Below are positions 1-10,345 of a stretch of 48,309 nucleotides of DNA, one piece after another. The position numbers and the translations under genes are program-made. The first letter of the stretch is position 1. Every line of letters starts with the position of its first letter. The stretch is from an uncultured SAR86 cluster bacterium (lineage in GTDB: Bacteria; Pseudomonadota; Gammaproteobacteria; Magnimaribacterales; D2472), in assembly GCA_905478035.1 (NCBI GenBank), contig CAJQGX010000009.1, forward strand, positions 1 to 48,309. Direction: 5' to 3'. Below the pieces are notes generated by a model that was not told the DNA's origin, did no database searches, and saw only the letters and a program-made list of their open reading frames with translations.

Positions 1-41
1 ATTGCTAAGACTATACAAACTACTTTAATTAGAATTATCAT
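1..41 (-). CDS. secG: Preprotein translocase subunit SecG, N-terminal fragment cut by window edge
   Basis: Only the first codons lie in the window. The ATG (bases 41-39) overlaps the tpiA TGA in an ATGA arrangement, and the readable start is MIILIKVVCIVLA, a hydrophobic run as expected for the first membrane helix of SecG. SecG is the small accessory subunit of the SecYEG translocon in the inner membrane. The identification rests mainly on position, because tpiA-secG is a conserved gammaproteobacterial pair, with weak support from the hydrophobic start. The fragment is too short for a homology call, so another small membrane protein cannot be excluded. Confidence 0.55.
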   Translation of the reverse strand, partial: MIILIKVVCIVLA

Positions 42-781
42 TTTATTTTTACCTTTCTATAAATTTTCACTATATCTGCAAACTGATTAGCTGATAATGA
101 TGCTCCGCCTACCAAGGCGCCATCAATGCTTTTTTCATTGAAGAATTCTTCAGCATTTTTATTATTAACACTTCCTCCATAGAGAACTTTTGGTTCTGTA
201 TTATTTGCAGATGAGGATTGTACAACATCTTTTATGAATTCGTGAATTGAGTTTATATCTTTTGGAGTTGGAGTGTTACCTGAACCTATTGCCCATATTG
301 GCTCATAAGCTATTACAACTTGGTCTTTTACATCAATCTCAGAAAGAGCTGTTATAAGTTGATTCTTTAAAAAATCTCTAGTTTTTCCAGCCTTTGAGCA
401 TTCCTCAGATTCACCAATGCATAATATCGGATTTATCTGATGATTAATGGCAGCATGAATCTTGGCTTTAATAACAGTGTTATCTTCTTTGAATAAATCT
501 CTTCTTTCTGAGTGGCCTATTAAGGTGAAATCACAACCAGCATCTGATGCCATGGAGGGAGATATTGAGCCAGTTCTTGCGCCACCATTGAAATCAATAT
601 CTTGAAGACCAATTTTTAAGTTTAAATTTTTAAACAATTCTTGAAGTTGGGTAAAGTGAATATTAGATGGGGCGATTCCTATATCTGAGAAATTATTATC
701 TATAAATATTTCTACAAATTCTTTATGCCAAGCAAGATTTGAACTTAAATTTCCATTTGCTTTCCAGTTAGCAATAATCAT
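38..781 (-). CDS. tpiA: Triosephosphate isomerase
   Basis: Interconverts dihydroxyacetone phosphate and glyceraldehyde 3-phosphate in glycolysis and gluconeogenesis in the cytoplasm. At 247 residues it has the usual TIM-barrel length. The N-terminal ANWK motif carries the substrate lysine (K7). The electrophile histidine lies in LIGHSERR (H90), the catalytic glutamate in VIAYEPIWAIGSG (E160), and the phosphate-binding YGGSV and GALVGGASL motifs follow near the C-terminus. The usual methionine or glycine after ANWK is alanine here. The ATG start follows glmM by 3 bases. It is the penultimate gene of the carA-to-secG run, whose gene order is that of Pseudomonas-type gammaproteobacteria. Confidence 0.97.
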   Translation of the reverse strand: MIIANWKANGNLSSNLAWHKEFVEIFIDNNFSDIGIAPSNIHFTQLQELFKNLNLKIGLQDIDFNGGARTGSISPSMASDAGCDFTLIGHSERRDLFKEDNTVIKAKIHAAINHQINPILCIGESEECSKAGKTRDFLKNQLITALSEIDVKDQVVIAYEPIWAIGSGNTPTPKDINSIHEFIKDVVQSSSANNTEPKVLYGGSVNNKNAEEFFNEKSIDGALVGGASLSANQFADIVKIYRKVKIK

Positions 782-784
782 AAA

Positions 785-2107
785 TCAAAGCTTAGATTCA
801 ATAAGAGAAATAATATCTTTTGCGTATTTTTTAGCAACTTTTTCTTCTGGAGCTTCTACCATTGCCCTAATCTTATTTTCAGTTCCTGATGGTCTTACAA
901 GAACTCTACCCACCGTAATATCAGATTCAACAATCTTAATGAAATCTATGACATCTTTATCATTAACAACATCTTTATTGGATACTTTTACCGCTAGGTT
1001 AATTTGAGGCATTTTTTTGTAGTTTGCTAGTATATCTGAAGGATTCTTTTCAAGTATTAGCAATGAAGAGATAACTTTAAGAGCTGCGATGGTTCCATCA
1101 CCTGTGCTTATTAAATCTTTACAAATAATATGGCCGGATGTTTCTCCACCAAGAAGCCATCCATTTTTTGCCAAAAGTTTACTGACAAATTTATCACCCA
1201 CATCAGCTCTTTTGAAATCATAACCTAGCTTCTTAATTCCATCTTCAAGTCCTAAGTTACTCATTAATGTTCCAACAACTCCAGACCAGGCACCTACTCT
1301 ATTTGGATTTGAAAAAGCTAATATATATAAAAGATCATCACCATCGAGAATGTTGCCTTCTCTATCAATTAAGATAACTCTGTCACCATCTCCATCTAAC
1401 GATATTCCGAAATCAGCTCTTTGTTTAATAACTTCTTTTTGAACTAATTCTGGATGAGTCGATCCACATCCATCATTAATATTATATCCATCTGGATTAA
1501 CCCCAATTGATATAACTTCAGCTCCTAGTTCTTTAAAGACACTTGGGCTTACTTTATAACAAGCACCATTTGCACAATCTAAGACAATCCTAAGAGAAGA
1601 AAACGAAATATTTGAAGGTACAGTTGACTTGCAAAACTCGATATATCTAGCTCCTGCTTCATCAAACCTTGAAGCTTTTCCAAGCTCCTCTGTTTTTACA
1701 GGCTTTAAGTCACCGTTAAGAATTTTTTCAATCTTAAGCTCTAACTCTCTAGATAATTTTTCGCCATCAGAGTTAAATATTTTTATACCATTATCTAAGA
1801 AGTCATTATGAGAAGCACTTATAACAACGCCAAATTTTTGTCTTAAAGATCTAGTTAGATAAGCAACACCTGGTGTTGGTAATGGGCCACATAAACTAAC
1901 ATTTACTCCAGCAGCTATAAAGCCAGCTTGAAGAGCTGATTCAAGCATATAACCTGATACTCGAGTATCTTTGCCAATCATGACAGTATCCCAACCCTGC
2001 TCTTTCATCACCAAACCAGTTGCATGACCAATTCTAAGACATGCCTCGGGAGTAATGTGGGTCTCTACAGGACCCCTAATACCATCTGTACCAAATTTTA
2101 AATTCAT
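785..2107 (-). CDS. glmM: Phosphoglucosamine mutase
   Basis: Converts glucosamine 6-phosphate to glucosamine 1-phosphate, a step towards UDP-GlcNAc for peptidoglycan and lipid A. At 440 residues it is standard for the family. The phosphohexomutase signature ISASHN (about residues 96-101) holds the serine that carries the phosphate (S99). The metal-binding loop LDGDGDR follows in the middle of the protein, and the C-terminal phosphate-binding RPSGTE motif is intact. It starts 9 bases after ftsH; folP, which usually sits between these two genes, is absent. A perfect TATAAT (2116-2121) made partly from the ftsH stop lies 8 bases before the ATG and could provide extra transcription with almost no leader. 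Confidence 0.97.
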   Translation of the reverse strand: MNLKFGTDGIRGPVETHITPEACLRIGHATGLVMKEQGWDTVMIGKDTRVSGYMLESALQAGFIAAGVNVSLCGPLPTPGVAYLTRSLRQKFGVVISASHNDFLDNGIKIFNSDGEKLSRELELKIEKILNGDLKPVKTEELGKASRFDEAGARYIEFCKSTVPSNISFSSLRIVLDCANGACYKVSPSVFKELGAEVISIGVNPDGYNINDGCGSTHPELVQKEVIKQRADFGISLDGDGDRVILIDREGNILDGDDLLYILAFSNPNRVGAWSGVVGTLMSNLGLEDGIKKLGYDFKRADVGDKFVSKLLAKNGWLLGGETSGHIICKDLISTGDGTIAALKVISSLLILEKNPSDILANYKKMPQINLAVKVSNKDVVNDKDVIDFIKIVESDITVGRVLVRPSGTENKIRAMVEAPEEKVAKKYAKDIISLIESKL

Positions 2108-2116
2108 AAGAATGAA

Positions 2117-4024
2117 TTATAACTCTTCTGCTGTCCCTTTTATTGAAGTTTTTTTCTTTGTTTTGGACTTAGGCTCATCATCTGACCAGCCTTTAGGTTC
2201 TCTTGGTTGTGCTCCAGCCATAATATCGTCAATCTGAGGTGCATCTATAGTTTCATATTTCAATAGAGCATCTGCCATAACATTTAATTTATCAAGATTT
2301 TCTTTTAAGAGATTCTCGGCTCTTTCATAACAAGAATCTATTATTGATCTAATTTCAGAGTCTATTAATTTAGAAGTCTCTTCACTTCTTGTTTGAGAGG
2401 GCGATGCCGCTGCCCTTCCTAGAAAAGGACTACCCTCATCCTCGCCGTATTTTATAGTACCAAGCGCCTCAGAAAGACCCCATTTAGTAACCATATTCGT
2501 AGCAATTCCAGTTGCAACTTCAATATCATTCGAAGCGCCCGTGGTGATTCCTTGAGATCCATTTATAATACTTTCAGCTATTCGTCCTCCGAATAAGGTA
2601 GCTATCCTGCCAAGCAAATATTCTTTACTTTGCATATAAGTGTCTTCTTCAGGTAAAAACATTGTCACTCCTAAAGCTCTGCCTCTTGGGATAATAGTCA
2701 CTTTATAAACTGGATCATGAGTGGGGCAAAGCCTACCAACTATTGCGTGACCGGCTTCATGGTATGCAGTGATTCTTTTTTGTTCTTCACTTAATATCAT
2801 AGATTTTCTTTCAGCACCCATCATGATTTTGTCTTTTGCTAAATCTAAATGAGACTGATCAATTTTTTTATCAGAATATCTTGCAGCAAATAAAGCAGCT
2901 TCATTTATTAAATTAGCTAAGTCTGCACCAGAAAAACCTGGTGTTCCTCTAGCAATTACTAATGGATCAACATCTGAATCTAAAGGAACTTTTCTCATAT
3001 GAACTTTTAAAATTGCTTCTCTTCCTCTTATATCTGGAAGATCAACTACAACCTGTCTATCAAACCTACCAGGCCTTAATAGAGCTGGATCAAGGACATC
3101 TGGTCTATTCGTAGCAGCAATAACAATAACTCCATCATTCCCTTCGAAGCCATCCATTTCTACAAGCAATTGATTTAGTGTTTGCTCTCGCTCATCGTGA
3201 CCACCACCCATACCTGTTCCTCTATGTCTTCCAACAGCATCTATTTCATCAATAAATACAATACAAGGTGATTGTTTTTTAGCTTGCTCAAACATATCTC
3301 TTACTCTAGAAGCACCAACACCAACAAACATTTCAACAAAATCAGATCCTGATATTGTAAAAAATGGAACTTTTGCCTCTCCGGCTACTGCTCTAGCTAA
3401 AAGTGTCTTACCTGTTCCTGGAGGACCAACCATTAAAACACCTCTTGGAATTTTTCCACCAAGTTTTTGAAATTTTGTAGGGTCTCTTAGAAAATCTACC
3501 AACTCCTGAACATCTTGTTTAGCTTCTTCACATCCAGCTACATCATTAAAGTTTGTTTTAACTTTGCCACCTTCCATTAGTTTAGCTTTGCTTTTTCCAA
3601 AAGACATAGGACCGCCTTTGCCAGACATTCCACCTTGCATTTGTCTCATAAAAAAGAAGAATATTCCTAGTAATAAGATAATTGGAAAAGCGCCTACTAA
3701 AAGTTGTGACCATATTGATGGCTGTTCAATTTTTTCATAAACTGCAATAATTCCATTTTCTTCAATAGCTCTATCTACAGCATCATCTTTTTTAAAAATC
3801 GGATGAACTGTTTCAAATTTAGAGCCATCAAGTCTATCTCCAGTAATGGTCATTTGATCGCCTTGAAATGTAATCTTTGCAATTCGATCTGATAAAACTT
3901 CTTCTTTAAATTGGCTATAACTAATTTGCTCACGTGCTGATGAGTTTTCAATATTATCGAAAACATAGATCAACAAAGATCCAAGTACTACCCAAACTAA
4001 AATATTTCTAAAAACACTATTCAT
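2117..4024 (-). CDS. ftsH: ATP-dependent zinc metalloprotease FtsH
   Basis: Membrane-anchored AAA+ protease that degrades misfolded membrane proteins and, in enterobacteria, LpxC, so it controls lipid A output. Its 635 residues show two membrane segments (about 7-22 and 106-126) flanking a small periplasmic domain. The Walker A motif is GPPGTGKT (200-207), Walker B is IVFIDEID (255-262), the second region of homology is near [19 protein letters not shown], and the zinc site is HEAGH (422-426). The C-terminus is acidic and then lysine-rich (SKTKKK), as in other FtsH tails. The ATG overlaps the rlmE stop by one base, which suggests coupled translation. Confidence 0.98.
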   Translation of the reverse strand: MNSVFRNILVWVVLGSLLIYVFDNIENSSAREQISYSQFKEEVLSDRIAKITFQGDQMTITGDRLDGSKFETVHPIFKKDDAVDRAIEENGIIAVYEKIEQPSIWSQLLVGAFPIILLLGIFFFFMRQMQGGMSGKGGPMSFGKSKAKLMEGGKVKTNFNDVAGCEEAKQDVQELVDFLRDPTKFQKLGGKIPRGVLMVGPPGTGKTLLARAVAGEAKVPFFTISGSDFVEMFVGVGASRVRDMFEQAKKQSPCIVFIDEIDAVGRHRGTGMGGGHDEREQTLNQLLVEMDGFEGNDGVIVIAATNRPDVLDPALLRPGRFDRQVVVDLPDIRGREAILKVHMRKVPLDSDVDPLVIARGTPGFSGADLANLINEAALFAARYSDKKIDQSHLDLAKDKIMMGAERKSMILSEEQKRITAYHEAGHAIVGRLCPTHDPVYKVTIIPRGRALGVTMFLPEEDTYMQSKEYLLGRIATLFGGRIAESIINGSQGITTGASNDIEVATGIATNMVTKWGLSEALGTIKYGEDEGSPFLGRAAASPSQTRSEETSKLIDSEIRSIIDSCYERAENLLKENLDKLNVMADALLKYETIDAPQIDDIMAGAQPREPKGWSDDEPKSKTKKKTSIKGTAEEL

Positions 4025-4593
4025 TATTTATTTGCTCCATAGAGAAAAATCTCACCCGATTGCTTTTTTGAGGCAGCCGGCTTAAAAGTTTGAACTATCT
4101 TAAAAGATAGTTCCATTTTTTTTCGAAGACCTTTTAATTTATTGTTTTGAAAAGTCTTCATAATCATTGATCCACTTCTTTGATTTAAATATCTGCTAGC
4201 AGTACTTATAGTTAGATCATTAAGTTCATATATATTTTCAGTGTCTATTGCACCTATACCAGTTAAGTTTGGGGCTATATCTGAAATTACAAGGTCAAAC
4301 GAACCCATAAGAGATTTGATTAATTCTATATCATCTATCTCCTCAATACTCTGCTTAAAAAAGTGTACTCCCTCTACCGGCTCCATATCAAGAATATCTA
4401 TTGCATAGATCTCAGATGTTTTAGATTTTTGCTTAATGTAATGCGACCATCCCCCAGGAGCTGAGCCAAGATCAAGAATATATTTTGCTTTTTTTAATGC
4501 TTTCGTTTTCTGAGCTATTTCATCTAATTTATAAACTGCTCTAGTTCTGTAGCCATCCTGCTTTGCCCTAATTGCCCAATTATCTGCATGCAT
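4024..4593 (-). CDS. rlmE: 23S rRNA 2'-O-methyltransferase RlmE (short N-terminus)
   Basis: SAM-dependent 2'-O-methyltransferase of the FtsJ family, known in E. coli to modify U2552 of 23S rRNA late in large-subunit assembly. The K-D-K-E catalytic tetrad is visible as K22 (RAVYKLDE), D105 (LVISDIAPN), K146 (MIMKTF) and E181 (SGEIFLYG). The SAM loop is [11 protein letters not shown] (40-50). At 189 residues it is about 20 shorter than the E. coli protein; the usual SRWLxEH segment at the N-terminus is missing. There is no room for it in frame, because the ATG begins 2 bases after the greA stop. The greA-rlmE-ftsH order is conserved, but yhbY, often found between greA and rlmE, is absent. Confidence 0.94.
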   Translation of the reverse strand: MHADNWAIRAKQDGYRTRAVYKLDEIAQKTKALKKAKYILDLGSAPGGWSHYIKQKSKTSEIYAIDILDMEPVEGVHFFKQSIEEIDDIELIKSLMGSFDLVISDIAPNLTGIGAIDTENIYELNDLTISTASRYLNQRSGSMIMKTFQNNKLKGLRKKMELSFKIVQTFKPAASKKQSGEIFLYGANK

Positions 4594-4595
4594 TA

Positions 4596-5072
4596 TTAAA
4601 TATGCTTAACTTCCAATATCTCATAATTGAGCTGACCAGAAGGTGTCTGAATAGAAACCTCATCATCAATAAATTTACCTACAAGCCCCCGAGCAATTGG
4701 AGTATCAATTGATATCATGCCCTTTTCCGGATCAGACTCTAGATTACCAACTATTTTAAAAGTAATTTCTTTTTTATTATCAGAGTCAAATAAAGTGATT
4801 GTGGATCCGAAAATTACTCTCCCAGTTTCAGGAATTTCATTAACATCAATTACTTGGGCGTTTGCGATAGCACTTTCCATTTCATTTATTTTTGCTTCCA
4901 TTAAACCTTGGAGTTCTTTTGCTGCATGATATTCAGCATTCTCTTTAAGGTCACCATGTGCTCTTGCCTCTGCAATAGCTTCAGATATTTTTGGTCTTTC
5001 GACAAATTTAAGGTTTGCTAATGCTTCTTTTATGGCTACTTCGCCATCTTTAGTAATTGGTACTCTGCTCAT
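4596..5072 (-). CDS. greA: Transcription elongation factor GreA
   Basis: Binds the RNA polymerase secondary channel and stimulates cleavage of backtracked RNA. Its 158 residues match the family: an N-terminal antiparallel coiled coil with the acidic tip region (ARAHGDLKENAEYHAAKE, about residues 36-53) and a C-terminal FKBP-like domain ending near GQLNYEILEVKHI. It lies 25 bases downstream of carB in the same direction. That gap contains no Shine-Dalgarno sequence but does contain a perfect extended -10 element ending 6 bases before the ATG, so greA probably has its own promoter and may be made from a leaderless mRNA. Confidence 0.97.
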   Translation of the reverse strand: MSRVPITKDGEVAIKEALANLKFVERPKISEAIAEARAHGDLKENAEYHAAKELQGLMEAKINEMESAIANAQVIDVNEIPETGRVIFGSTITLFDSDNKKEITFKIVGNLESDPEKGMISIDTPIARGLVGKFIDDEVSIQTPSGQLNYEILEVKHI

Positions 5073-5078
5073 AAAATT

Positions 5079-5087
5079 ATTATAGCA
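5079..5087 (-). promoter_or_regulatory. Extended -10 promoter element directly upstream of greA
   Basis: On the minus strand the bases read TGC followed by a perfect TATAAT (5084-5079), the extended -10 consensus. Exactly 6 bases (AATTTT) separate the hexamer from the greA ATG, so initiation about 7 bases downstream would place the 5' end at the A of the start codon. No Shine-Dalgarno sequence lies in the gap. No good -35 is seen, which an extended -10 can compensate. A leaderless transcript is inferred, not shown. Confidence 0.6.
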
Positions 5088-5097
5088 ACTAAAAAAA

Positions 5098-8000
5098 TTA
5101 TTTATTAATTTCTTGAAGTGTGGAATATGTCCAATCAGATTCTTTGCCTTTTAGTGCTTCCATTACAGCAAAGGCACCAAACATCGTAGTTGTGCAAAAT
5201 ATTTTATTGCGCAAAGCCGTCTGTCTTATTGCTGCTGAATCCTCAATAGACTGCGCTCCCTCTGTAGTGTTTATTACTATATCTATTTCTTTATTTAAAA
5301 GGCTATCAACAGTGTGTGGACGTCCTTCCATAACCTTATTTATTCTTTTTACAGGATAGTTTAGGTTTTGGATATATTTAGCAGTACCGCCAGTTGCAAT
5401 CATGTCAAAACCATTACTCACAATTAATGGCAATAATTCGTCAAGGTATTTCTTATCTGAATCTTTTACACTTACAAAGATAGAGCCCGATCTTGGAAGA
5501 ATTTTATTTGCTCCTTTTTGAGCTTTAGCATATGCCTCACCAAAAGTAGCTCCAATACCCATGACCTCTCCTGTAGATTTCATTTCAGGACCAAGAATTG
5601 GATCTACTAATGGAAATTTATCAAAGGGCATTACAGCTTCTTTTACAAAAAATAATTCCTCAGGGAGTTTACTATTAAATTTTTGATCTACTAATGACTT
5701 TCCAATCATTGCTTTTGAAGCAATTTTTACTAATGACTTTCCAATGGCCTTAGAAATAAAAGGAACAGTCCTGGAGGCCCTTGGATTTACTTCAATAATA
5801 TAAATTTCATCATTTTTGACTGCAAACTGTATATTCATCAAACCAATAATATTTAGTTCTTTGGCTATAAGAATTGATTGAGTAGAGAGTTTGTCTTGAA
5901 TTTCATTTGATAAGCTATAAGGAGGCAGTGAGCAAGCTGAATCGCCAGAATGAATTCCAGCCTGTTCAATATGCTGAAGTATTCCACCGATTTCAATATT
6001 ACTTCCATCAGATACAACATCGACGTCTATTTCTATAGCATCTGTAAGATAACTATCTAATAGGATAGGCTTGCTATTTGATACCTCCACAGCTTCTGTA
6101 AGATATTTTTCAAGCTCTTTTAGATTATGAACAAGCTGCATTGCTCTTCCACCTAAAACATATGAAGGCCTAACTACGATTGGAAAGCCAATTTCATCTG
6201 CTTTGATAAGAGCTTCTTCTATATTTTTTACAGTAGCATTTGATGGCTGCTTTAGACCTAATTTAATAATTAGTTCTTGAAAACGCTCTCTATCTTCAGA
6301 TCTATCAATAGCATCAACATCTGTTCCAAAGATTTTTACGCCTTTTTCGGATAGGATATCAGCTAATTTTAAGGGTGTTTGACCACCAAATTGGATTATC
6401 ACACCCTCCGGGGATTCATTATCAATAATATCTAATATTTTTTCAGACGTTATAGGTTCAAAATATAATCTATTTGAAACATCATAATCTGTTGAAACCG
6501 TTTCAGGATTACAATTTACCATTATGGATTCATATCCTTCTTCTTGCATAGCCATTGATGCATGAACACAACAATAGTCGAACTCAATACCTTGACCAAT
6601 TCTATTTGGTCCACTACCTAAAACAACAATTTTTTTGTTTGATGATGGCTCGCTTTCGCAGATATCTCCATATGTTGAATACATATAGCAAGTTGAGGTT
6701 GCGAATTCTGCAGCACATGTGTCGACACGCCTATATATAGGTTTTATATCAAAATCTTTTCTAAGGTTCCTAAAATCATTTTCAGATGCTCCAATAATTT
6801 GAGAAATTCTTGAATCAGAAAATCCTTTTTCTTTGATATTTAAGATTGTATTTTTATCAAATTCATTGAGATTAAGGTTGCTTAGATTTCTTTCCATAGT
6901 AATGATTTCATCTATTTGATCTAAAAACCAATAATCTATCTTGGTTAAGTTATAAATTTTCTCTAGAGTCCATCCTGACCTGATGGCATCAGCTACATAA
7001 AACAATCTTTGTGGTCCAGGAAAGGTTAATTCATATTGAATCTCTTCTGTATTATCTTCAGAAATATCATCAACAACTGAATTAAGACCATTTAAATCTT
7101 CTTCCATGCTGCACAAGGCTTTCTGAAGTGATTCTTGAAAGTTTGAACCAATGGCCATAACCTCACCAACAGATTTCATTTGAGTTGTCAGTCTAGGGCT
7201 TGCTTGCGGAAATTTTTCAAAAGCAAATTTAGGTATCTTTGTAACTATATAATCGATACTTGGTTCAAATGATGCTGGGGTTAGTCCACCAGTAATATCA
7301 TTCTTCAGTTCATCAAGAGTGTATCCAACTGAAAGAAGAGCAGCCACTTTAGCAATTGGAAATCCTGTAGCTTTTGAAGCTAGCGCAGATGATCTACTAA
7401 CTCTTGGATTCATTTCAATAACTACCATCTTTCCATTTTCTGGATTGATAGCAAACTGAACATTTGAGCCTCCAGTATCAACACCAATCTCTCTTAGAAT
7501 TTTAAAAGATGCATTTCTCATAACTTGATATTCTTTATCAGTTAATGTCTGAGCTGGAGCAATAGTTATAGAATCTCCAGTATGCACCCCCATTGGATCA
7601 AGGTTTTCAATCGAGCATACAATGATACAGTTATCTTCACAGTCTCTAACAACCTCCATTTCGAATTCCTTCCAACCTATTAATGATTCATCAATTAATA
7701 GTTCATCAGTCGGAGATAGTTCTAGACCTTTTTCACAAATATTTTTAAATTCATCGATATTGTAAGCAATACCTCCTCCAGTTCCTCCCATAGTAAAAGA
7801 TGGCCTTATAATGCATGGGAAGCCTATCCGATCTTGAACAGTTAACGCCTCTTCCATGGAGTGAGCAATGCCAGAATTTGGGGTTTCAATACCAATACCC
7901 TGCATAGTTTCATCAAAAAGCTGCCTATCTTCTGCCTTATCAATGGCCTCTCTATTTGCTCCTATTAAGATAACCCCATGTTTTGCTAAAACTCCTTCTT

Positions 8001-8310
8001 TATCTAAACTAAGTGCGGTATTTAAAGCCGTCTGGCCTCCCATCGTTGGTAGGATCGCATCTGGTTTTTCTTTTTCTATTATTTTTTCAACTGATTGCCA
8101 ATGTATTGGCTCTATGTATGTTGCATCTGCTAGCAGAGGATCAGTCATGATTGTTGCAGGATTTGAGTTTACTAGAATTACCCTATACCCCTCTTCTTTA
8201 AGAGCTTTGCATGCTTGAGCTCCAGAATAATCAAACTCACATGCTTGGCCAATAATGATAGGTCCAGCACCTATGATTAAAATAGATTCTATATCCTTAC
8301 GTTTTGACAT
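5098..8310 (-). CDS. carB: Carbamoyl-phosphate synthase large subunit
   Basis: Makes carbamoyl phosphate from bicarbonate, ATP and the ammonia channelled from CarA, feeding pyrimidine and arginine synthesis. At 1070 residues it has the full-length duplicated architecture. Two ATP-grasp halves each start with a GGQT loop ([11 protein letters not shown] near residue 90 and [11 protein letters not shown] in the second half). Each half also has an ATP-grasp core ([18 protein letters not shown] and [16 protein letters not shown]). The C-terminal MGS-like allosteric domain contains ATGGTAKYI. The ATG overlaps the end of carA by 14 bases, consistent with translational coupling for equal subunit production. 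Confidence 0.98.
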   Translation of the reverse strand: MSKRKDIESILIIGAGPIIIGQACEFDYSGAQACKALKEEGYRVILVNSNPATIMTDPLLADATYIEPIHWQSVEKIIEKEKPDAILPTMGGQTALNTALSLDKEGVLAKHGVILIGANREAIDKAEDRQLFDETMQGIGIETPNSGIAHSMEEALTVQDRIGFPCIIRPSFTMGGTGGGIAYNIDEFKNICEKGLELSPTDELLIDESLIGWKEFEMEVVRDCEDNCIIVCSIENLDPMGVHTGDSITIAPAQTLTDKEYQVMRNASFKILREIGVDTGGSNVQFAINPENGKMVVIEMNPRVSRSSALASKATGFPIAKVAALLSVGYTLDELKNDITGGLTPASFEPSIDYIVTKIPKFAFEKFPQASPRLTTQMKSVGEVMAIGSNFQESLQKALCSMEEDLNGLNSVVDDISEDNTEEIQYELTFPGPQRLFYVADAIRSGWTLEKIYNLTKIDYWFLDQIDEIITMERNLSNLNLNEFDKNTILNIKEKGFSDSRISQIIGASENDFRNLRKDFDIKPIYRRVDTCAAEFATSTCYMYSTYGDICESEPSSNKKIVVLGSGPNRIGQGIEFDYCCVHASMAMQEEGYESIMVNCNPETVSTDYDVSNRLYFEPITSEKILDIIDNESPEGVIIQFGGQTPLKLADILSEKGVKIFGTDVDAIDRSEDRERFQELIIKLGLKQPSNATVKNIEEALIKADEIGFPIVVRPSYVLGGRAMQLVHNLKELEKYLTEAVEVSNSKPILLDSYLTDAIEIDVDVVSDGSNIEIGGILQHIEQAGIHSGDSACSLPPYSLSNEIQDKLSTQSILIAKELNIIGLMNIQFAVKNDEIYIIEVNPRASRTVPFISKAIGKSLVKIASKAMIGKSLVDQKFNSKLPEELFFVKEAVMPFDKFPLVDPILGPEMKSTGEVMGIGATFGEAYAKAQKGANKILPRSGSIFVSVKDSDKKYLDELLPLIVSNGFDMIATGGTAKYIQNLNYPVKRINKVMEGRPHTVDSLLNKEIDIVINTTEGAQSIEDSAAIRQTALRNKIFCTTTMFGAFAVMEALKGKESDWTYSTLQEINK

Positions 8311-9421
8311 AATCTTCTACCATTAACTTGAACTGATTAAATAATATTTGAATTTCTTGAGGTCCTGGACTTGCTTCTGGATGGCCTTGAAAACTAAAAG
8401 CAGGAGTATCTTGAAATTCTATGCCCTGGAGTGACTGATCAAAAAGAGATATATAAGAAACTTTAATATTACTTGGCAAGGAATTAGTATCTACTGCAAA
8501 CCCATGATTTTGACTAGTAATCATAACTTCTTTGGTTTCAATATTTTGCACTGGATGATTTGCACCGTGATGACCAAATTTCATCTTGTGTGTCTTTGCT
8601 CCTCCAGCAATAGCTAATAATTGATGTCCAAGACAGATCCCAAAAATAGGAATTTTAATATCTAAGAATTTTCTTATATTTTCTATAGCATAAGTACATG
8701 GCTCTGGATCACCAGGTCCATTTGATAAAAATATACCACTGGGACTTAATTTCATAACCTCCTCAAAGGAGGTTTTAGCATTTACTACATAAACTTCACC
8801 AACATAATCAGATAATAGTCTCAATATATTAGTTTTAATTCCAAAATCATAAGCAACTATAGGGCCTATGGTTTTCTTTGCTTCAGTATATGAAGGCCAT
8901 ACTCCTTCATTCCATTTATAACTATCACTAGAGGAAACTTTTTTAGCCAAATCAAGGCCCTCTAGTCCAGAAAAAGCTTTAGCTTTTTGAAGCGCCTCAG
9001 ATTCTGAAATTAGACCAAGCGATGCAATACAGCATGACATTGAGCCCTTTTCTCTTATTATTTTTGTAATCTGTCTTGTGTTGATGCCTGAGATTGCCAT
9101 AACACCCTGCTCTTTTAAAAATTCTTCTAGAGTTTTTTGAGATCTCCAATTACTCGGCTTAATGCAAAAGTCTTTTACAACAATCCCAGATGCATGAATC
9201 TTATTAGATTCATGATCTTCATCATTAATACCAGTATTGCCTATATGAGGATGAGTAAAAGTTATAATTTGTTTTTTATATGAAGGGTCAGTGATTATTT
9301 CCTGATATCCTGTCATAGATGTATTAAATACTATTTCACCAATATCAATTTTTTCTTCACCAAACCCCTTTCCATAGAATATACTGCCATCCTCAAGAAC
9401 TAAAATAGAATTAAAAGGCAT
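8297..9421 (-). CDS. carA: Carbamoyl-phosphate synthase small (glutaminase) subunit
   Basis: Hydrolyses glutamine and passes ammonia to CarB. At 374 residues it is normal for the family. The N-terminal CPSase small-chain domain ([17 protein letters not shown]) is followed by a class I glutamine amidotransferase domain. The nucleophile cysteine sits in GICLGHQ (about residue 262) and the His-Glu pair in [10 protein letters not shown] (about 347-349). It is the first gene of the minus-strand run ending at secG, with a strong Shine-Dalgarno GGAGG (9431-9435) 9 bases before the ATG. dapB, commonly upstream of carA, is not present. Instead the divergent map gene follows across a 153-base gap. Confidence 0.98.
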   Translation of the reverse strand: MPFNSILVLEDGSIFYGKGFGEEKIDIGEIVFNTSMTGYQEIITDPSYKKQIITFTHPHIGNTGINDEDHESNKIHASGIVVKDFCIKPSNWRSQKTLEEFLKEQGVMAISGINTRQITKIIREKGSMSCCIASLGLISESEALQKAKAFSGLEGLDLAKKVSSSDSYKWNEGVWPSYTEAKKTIGPIVAYDFGIKTNILRLLSDYVGEVYVVNAKTSFEEVMKLSPSGIFLSNGPGDPEPCTYAIENIRKFLDIKIPIFGICLGHQLLAIAGGAKTHKMKFGHHGANHPVQNIETKEVMITSQNHGFAVDTNSLPSNIKVSYISLFDQSLQGIEFQDTPAFSFQGHPEASPGPQEIQILFNQFKLMVEDYVKT

Positions 9422-9574
9422 TATATTCTTCCTCCAGAAAGGAAAAATGAAGAGAAAATATCAAAGTATCTTATAAAAGAATTTTTGGAATTTAATGAGC
9501 TAAAATATCGTGCTGGCATTAAAATTGTACTTTATAGACTTAGGAGCCAACTGTCTATAAAAAATGTAAAAAAT
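9422..9574. other. Divergent intergenic region between carA and map (longest gap in the window)
   Basis: These 153 bases must hold the promoters of both the carA operon (minus) and the map operon (plus). The carA side carries the GGAGG ribosome binding site. I could not settle on a convincing -35/-10 pair for either gene; AT-rich candidates such as TATAAA (9556-9561) occur. There is no visible attenuator-type hairpin followed by a U run and no clear operator. The open frame through part of it (from a TTG at 9485) is judged not to be coding; see the map entry. Confidence 0.5.
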
Positions 9575-10345
9575 ATGAAAATTTCAATCAAAAACGAAGA
9601 ACAAATACAAAAAATGAGAGTTGCTGGAAAACTTGCATCTGAAGTACTCGAAATGATAGAACCTTTTGTTGTTCCGGGTATTTCAACAGGCGAGCTAGAT
9701 AAGAAGTGCTTTGATTACATTGTTGATGTTCAGAATGCAATTCCTGCTAATGTTGGCTATAGAGGCTTCGAAAAAACAATCTGCTCAAGCATTAATCAAG
9801 TTATATGTCATGGAATACCGGATAACAGTAGAATTTTAAAAGATGGTGATATTGTAAATATAGATGTAACAGTTATTAAAGATGGCTGGCATGGAGATAC
9901 TTCTAAAATGTATCTTGTAGGAAAATGCAAACCGCACAATGAAAGGCTAGTTAAAATAACCCAAGAATGCTTATATAAAGCTATAGAAATAGTAAAGCCT
10001 GGAGCGTATCTTGGTGATATAGGTCATGCAATCCAAAAGCATGCTGAGTCAAATTATTACAGTGTAGTAGAAGACTACTGTGGACATGGTATTGGTGACG
10101 TTTATCATGAAGATCCTCAAATTTTGCATTACGGCAAACCAGGAAGGGGAATCCAAATACAAGAAGGTATGTGCTTTACTATTGAGCCTATGATCAACCA
10201 GGGATCAAAATATTGCAAAACACTTCGAGATGGATGGACTGTTGAAACGAAAGATGGAAGAAATTCTGCTCAATGGGAACATACATTAGCTGTCCGAAGC
10301 GATGGAGTTGAGGTTCTTACAAAAAGACTTGAAGAATCTCTATGA
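9575..10345 (+). CDS. map: Methionine aminopeptidase, type I
   Basis: Removes the initiator methionine from nascent proteins. I start it at the ATG at 9575 (MKISIKNEEQIQKMRVAG), giving 256 residues and matching the E. coli N-terminus. The frame stays open back to a TTG at 9485, but those 30 extra residues do not resemble the family. Metal ligands are visible in VNIDVTVIKDGWHGDTS (two Asp), YCGHGIG (His), FTIEPM (Glu) and AQWEHT (Glu). It is the first gene of map-glnD-dapD-dapE and overlaps glnD by 4 bases (ATGA). In most gammaproteobacteria map-glnD sits beside rpsB-tsf; here the two groups are about 35 kb apart. Confidence 0.97.
   Translation: MKISIKNEEQIQKMRVAGKLASEVLEMIEPFVVPGISTGELDKKCFDYIVDVQNAIPANVGYRGFEKTICSSINQVICHGIPDNSRILKDGDIVNIDVTVIKDGWHGDTSKMYLVGKCKPHNERLVKITQECLYKAIEIVKPGAYLGDIGHAIQKHAESNYYSVVEDYCGHGIGDVYHEDPQILHYGKPGRGIQIQEGMCFTIEPMINQGSKYCKTLRDGWTVETKDGRNSAQWEHTLAVRSDGVEVLTKRLEESL

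Noticed and set aside
9485..9574. N-terminal extension of methionine aminopeptidase by 30 residues from a TTG
   Set aside because: The extra residues do not match the family, while the ATG at 9575 reproduces the E. coli N-terminus and leaves space for the divergent promoters.
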